In this document: positions 59,493 through 64,000 of the stretch, piece after piece | Position numbering within the stretch: the stretch's first letter is position 1 | How the letters are laid out: each line of letters begins with the position of its first letter | NCBI RefSeq assembly: GCF_002775205.1 | Contig: NC_036464.1 | Span: 1,240,001 to 1,304,000 of the forward strand | Direction of reading: 5' to 3' | DNA: 64,000 nt | Source of the DNA: Xiphophorus maculatus | Lineage: Eukaryota > Chordata > Actinopteri > Cyprinodontiformes > Poeciliidae | Program-made: the position numbers and the translations under genes | Notes under the pieces: generated by a model | Told to the model about the DNA's origin: nothing | The model's database searches: none | What the model saw: only the letters and a program-made list of their open reading frames with translations

Positions 59493-59558
59493 TTTAGCGC
59501 AGCAGCTGAGATTTCACCAAAGTGTAAAACTGGAAAGAAAAGGCAACGCTGGAAATAC
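59403..59558 (-). CDS. lrrfip2: lrrfip2 start-codon exon
   Basis: Coding part 59403-59492 (30 codons) with donor GAG|gtaagg. About 66 nt of 5' UTR precede the ATG if the acceptor is ctttcag at 59559-59565; a second possible acceptor lies closer to the ATG. The peptide is basic, then [16 protein letters not shown]. Confidence 0.9.
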
Positions 59559-62500
59559 CTGAAAGACAAACAGAGAAAACAATGTAAACAATGGGAACAG
59601 GGAGACTAAACCAGCAAGTTGGAGGTAAAGTTTCACTGTTTGTGGAAAACACTGTAATTAACCATATTATGACCACTAAAGTCCTGATTAGATTCCTCTG
59701 AGGAGTTTTGTCCTGTTGTGATCATCTCTGATGTTGCATCTTAAAAACATTCTTTGATTTCAGAAGTGGCTCTCGAGACCCAAATGTGTTGATTTATGAC
59801 CCCCAGAAAGCCCCTGTGCCACGCTTTGGGAACCCCTGTTGCAATGTCATTTCTGGCCTGATAAGATTTTTTAGAAATCTTTAATTTTGGCAAATTCTGA
59901 TTTCTTCAATATAAATACACAAGAATAGCATTAAAACTAATTCACCACCCTTTCCTGGCATAAGCAGTGATGTCTGTAGATAGCTGAGGAAACATTAAGC
60001 CGTATATATGAGAGAGAAGCAGCTTTTTAACAATTTTTACTGTCTCAAAAACAAAAAACAATGACAGAGTTGATATCTTAAACATTTATTGTGGCTACCA
60101 TTATGACTGTAATTCAATTTAATTCTCAAATCTGTGATTTCATATATCATTTAAAGAGTTAAACTTAACATAGATCAAAATTTACATTTTGCATCATTGG
60201 ATTGTCAATGTAATCAACATACTAGTGAATACTGTGATTTATACTGACATGAAACAGAAAAAAGTGCTGAAAGCTCTATTATAGAGAAGTTTCCTTTGAT
60301 TGTTATTAAACTGAAAAGAGTGCATAAAAGTGGTTGCTGGTGCATTTACAGACCAAAAATGGAGGGAGGTCCTGCTTTCGATGATTTAATGAATAGAAAT
60401 AAAAAACTAATCAGACTTCTCAGCATTTGACCAAGTGATTAAATTAAAGCCAATCAAGAGAAAATTAGCTGATAAACTGTGCATCTTCAAACAAGTGTCA
60501 TCATCTTGTTCTGTTCAGGATTAATCTTTGTTGTATATTTGGTGACATGTTTTAAACGGTAGCCTTTGTGTAACTGTTTCTGCATGATCACAAAAACATG
60601 GAAGGACTATTACACAGGAGCAGATGACATAAATTCAGCCAAAGGCTTTGAATTCAGGTCTAAATCTGTCTTTTGTTGGAGGAGTCACCAGTTTCCTGGA
60701 TGTTTAGGTAGGTGGCTAGGAGTCATGTAACAAACACATGAATGCCAGAATGTGGGTTTTCAGACCTGAACACCACAATAGAACAGGATGAGCTGCAGTG
60801 CTTGTCCTTAATGTGGGCGGTCATGATGTTATGGCTGTCTGGTGGATTTTATATCTACATTTAACTGTATATGCAACAAACCATTCAACCCTCACTAACG
60901 TATGGGTCCCATTAGGGTTTGCGATCGACAACTGCGGTTTACGTAAACCTCTTTTAATGAGACTTCAGCAGCTTACATTCAAACAACTGGTAAATTATTC
61001 ATTTGAGATAGCTAGTGCAGCAGATTGTTTACCGACAAACCTGCATTAAGCAGACCTATACAGGCCCAGACCTGGGAGTTCTGCCCACACTGGTCAATAC
61101 AGAATCCAAATTTAAACATGAGTGAGTGAGGCCACATCCCAAAACTCTGTTCATATTCTTCATAATATCAGAGTAAGTGTTGAAAATATTGCAGGATTGT
61201 TTGGAGTGAAGTGTTTAGTTGATTGTCCTGAATTCACTTTCCATAGCAATAAGATATTCAACCTGTTGCTATGACTGCAATTACCAGCAGCCCAGAAATA
61301 ATATTTAGAGGTTATTACTGAATATTTTGGGAATGATTGGATTTAGAGTGTAATTTATTTCATCAAAAGTGATTTTTTTACCATAATATCTCAAAAGTCT
61401 CTAGTGACTCTGGGACCTTAATTTACAAATGAAATGCAAAATTTATTTTCATCTCTGCAACAGACCAGTCCAGTTCTCCCTAACTGAGGCATGATGCTTC
61501 TGACACTATCTGTATTTCTACTGACAAAACTGAAAGAACAAAAATAATTTACTTGGAATGGAAACGAGGCAAAGTAAATAAAAACTAACATAACAATAAC
61601 AAGTTTTTGTTTTATTCAGCGTTATCAAAATCAGTGTGTTTATCTGGTTCTGGAGTGGCTGTCCCATATTATTGATACATCCGTGCATAAAAAACTGACT
61701 CCAGCTGCAGCCCACCTTATTGTGAATCTGCCCTCAACTCTTGAATGGATTTGCTTCACAAATCTTTTTAAGCTGCAGTTATCCATGCTGCTCATCCACC
61801 TTTTTCTACAACATGTTTTCCTTCCACTCAACCTTCCATTAACATAGAATAGAATAGAATTCAACTTTATTGTCATTGCACTGTCACAAGTACAAGCAAC
61901 AAGATGTAGTTTGCATCTATCCAGAAGTGCTCTACGAGATATAATATTTATTTACAGATGTACAAGACTGTATGTATGGACTATAAGGGGTTATAGCAAG
62001 AGATATAGATATTGTGTATAAATATAAATATGGGAGCTATATGCACAGATTATACAGATTATACAGAATAATATGCTTGGACAGAGCACTCTTTATTGGC
62101 AGCTTCTGTAGCAAAGCTGGAAAACAAATTAGTTGACTTCGGCATGATTCTGAAGGACATACAGTAATATTTCTGCATTATTATCCTCAAAAATAAACAA
62201 AAACAAACTGCATGTAATAAATCTATACAAATTTCGTTTTTTGCACTGAAATGACCGAAATGCATTAACTTTTCGATTGTATTCTAATTTATTGACACCC
62301 GCCTGTAGTTACTCATGTTGCCCTTTAAGAAATGAATTATTGGACGATTATCTAATACATTCATCTGTACATCAACAATGACTGAGGCTGCCTGCTGCAG
62401 ACAAAATACCCCCTGAGTCAATGGACCCAGAGAGAGCTATGCGCTCTCCGTTAAAATATTTCATGATCTAATTCCTTTGGATCGAAAACTCGAAGCTACA

Positions 62501-63090
62501 AGTCGAAAACTTAGCGGGCAACCAGAAGAAGAATGAATTAAAACCAGTCCAATATATCATTTGTAACAGTTTCAAATGACTGTTAATGGTAGGAAAAGTG
62601 CCGAAATATAGTTTATTGAACGATAATCAGCTGGGTTCAATTGAACCATTCAGAAACACACTGGCTAACACAACATTACTCTTTCTACACATACTTATCC
62701 TTGTAAATAATACTCAGTAATAACCTTAGCTTGATTTACTCCTTGGTTAAAGAGATAACAATTAGCGCCTGTTGGTCTTAACGTGCTTGGCCACAGCACG
62801 TTAAGAGCTAACTGGAACGGCTAACTAGCATTCCTTACCCCTGGAATTAACCATAAACTTTCCAATTTAAACTCTTTCTGTGTGTATAAGAAACCCAACG
62901 CTTTACTGACCGAGAATCCCTCCGATAACAACGACAATCCACCATTAGAAACACTTCAGCTAAAGCCCCGCTACAGAAATAAATAGCTGGGTGGTTCACA
63001 AAGTTAGCAGCAAAGCTAACCTCGACTCTCCTGAGACACACAGAGCAAACTGGGACTCATTTTTTCCAAACCGAAAATGTATAAGTTTAC
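59559..63090 (-). other. lrrfip2 5' intron
   Basis: Predicted intron between the noncoding first exon and the start-codon exon. It contains a dispersed repeat near 61.85-62.08 kb and otherwise AT-rich sequence with no coding similarity. Confidence 0.55.
61845..62080. repeat. Dispersed teleost repeat with (TAGAA)n start
   Basis: AGAATAGAATAGAATTCAAC is followed by TTTATTGTCATTGCACTGTC. I recognise this phrase as a high-copy fish repeat, possibly a retroelement tail. The family is not assigned. Confidence 0.55.
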
Positions 63091-63260
63091 CTTCGCGACA
63101 CCTTTAAGCAAAGCAGTTATTCTCTCAGGGTTTCTGTCCTCTATCTGCCGGTGCGTTTGGGCAGAGCCATTCGGGTTTACTTCACAGAATGGGAGTGTTT
63201 TTGTCCACTCTGACAGCTGTCATCAGTCCGCCTTTCTTTCCTCTGCTCTCCTTCAGTTTT
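63091..63260 (-). promoter_or_regulatory. lrrfip2: Predicted lrrfip2 noncoding exon 1 / promoter
   Basis: On the minus strand the sequence ends GTCGCGAAG|gtaaac, giving a donor at the 63091 edge. The exon would extend to about 63250 and has more CpG than its surroundings. It would splice to the acceptor ctttcag before the start-codon exon. The exact transcription start is not visible. Confidence 0.45.
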
Positions 63261-63299
63261 CACTGGCGAGCTGAACAAGGTCCCGGATGTTAGGGAAAA

Positions 63300-64000
63300 T
63301 TTAGGGTGTGATGCTGCCTTCAGGTGCAGCCGGGAAATCCCAATTCTTAAACCGGTTTTGGTGACATTCTTTTTCCTCTTATTTTCTATTTATTTTAAAA
63401 AAAATATTATTATTTTTTTTACAATAATAAATAGCTGTAGTATTTTTGGAAATGCTAAGTAATTATGCAAATGCTTTTTATTGCAATCGAAATACATATT
63501 TTACTTTCCAATAACATTACCACAAACAGAAACCTACAAGAAATGAAAAAGATAAAAATTTCCCAACCAAAAAAGGGATTAAAAATAGACAGAGGAAAGA
63601 TTATCCTGCCTTAAGTTATTTTTAGATATTAAAATAGGACAAGATTTTGCAGTTGGCCTAAAAGTTGTGAAAGCTCATAGATGTACTACCAAATTGATTA
63701 CTGACCATGTTTTATTATAAACCTTTCCATTGACAAGTTAAAAACACAAAAGAAACAAACCGGATTAATACAGAAATATATAATAAATAATATTCAAATT
63801 TCTGACAGTGGTAAGAACAGAAGATATAGACCAATCAAGTAGAATCAGCTTTTTCATGTCTCCGCTTTTTTCTTTCTTTTTTTTTTTTTTTTTTACAAAC
63901 ATGATCAAAATCAAAGCTGCAACATCTTTCTTGTATATTTTGTTTAAAAAATTCTCTAAGGAATTCTAACTGAATGTAAAGACAAGGTCAATATAGAAAA
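63300..64000. other. AT-rich sequence upstream of lrrfip2
   Basis: A/T-rich, with poly-T runs near 63.4 and 63.88 kb. No gene or element was recognised. Confidence 0.6.

Overview
The window looks like teleost fish nuclear DNA. It has vertebrate exon-intron genes with GT-AG introns, a teleost-type C2H2 zinc-finger gene whose acidic N-terminal exon contains an [11 protein letters not shown] stretch, long CA/TCCA microsatellites, and many short DNA-transposon remnants (hAT, Tc1-like, PIF/Harbinger-like). I cannot name the species.

Layout. (1) 1-3174, minus strand: a multi-finger C2H2 zinc-finger gene running off the left edge. Its most plausible 5' exons are unexpected: an ATG-only exon and a 181-nt exon that aligns without gaps to alpha-tubulin residues 16-75. 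The exon phases join in frame to the zinc-finger exon. (2) 5200-14700, minus: fam83h, a CK1-scaffold gene with an N-terminal DUF1669 domain, one giant exon, a predicted noncoding first exon and a predicted 3-codon last exon. (3) About 14.7-25.5 kb: gene-poor spacer with transposon remnants. (4) 25537-33295, plus: complete mlh1 in 19 exons, 727 codons, with all ATPase and C-terminal motifs. (5) 34627-59492, minus: complete lrrfip2 in 25 predicted coding exons (about 736 codons), with a predicted noncoding first exon near 63.1-63.26 kb. mlh1 and lrrfip2 are tail to tail, with 1.3 kb between stop codons; the same neighbours are linked in mammals.

The genes do not form a functional unit: MLH1 is DNA mismatch repair, LRRFIP2 is a coiled-coil signalling/actin adaptor, and FAM83H is a keratin/CK1 scaffold. 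The most unusual observations are the tubulin-exon/zinc-finger chimera, a (TG)37 tract directly against a 3' splice site in lrrfip2, an mlh1 intron made almost entirely of a 30-bp minisatellite that repeats a branch-point-like motif, and a run of twenty phase-0 exons in lrrfip2. All exon boundaries were read by eye from splice consensus, frame and family similarity, not from transcripts.
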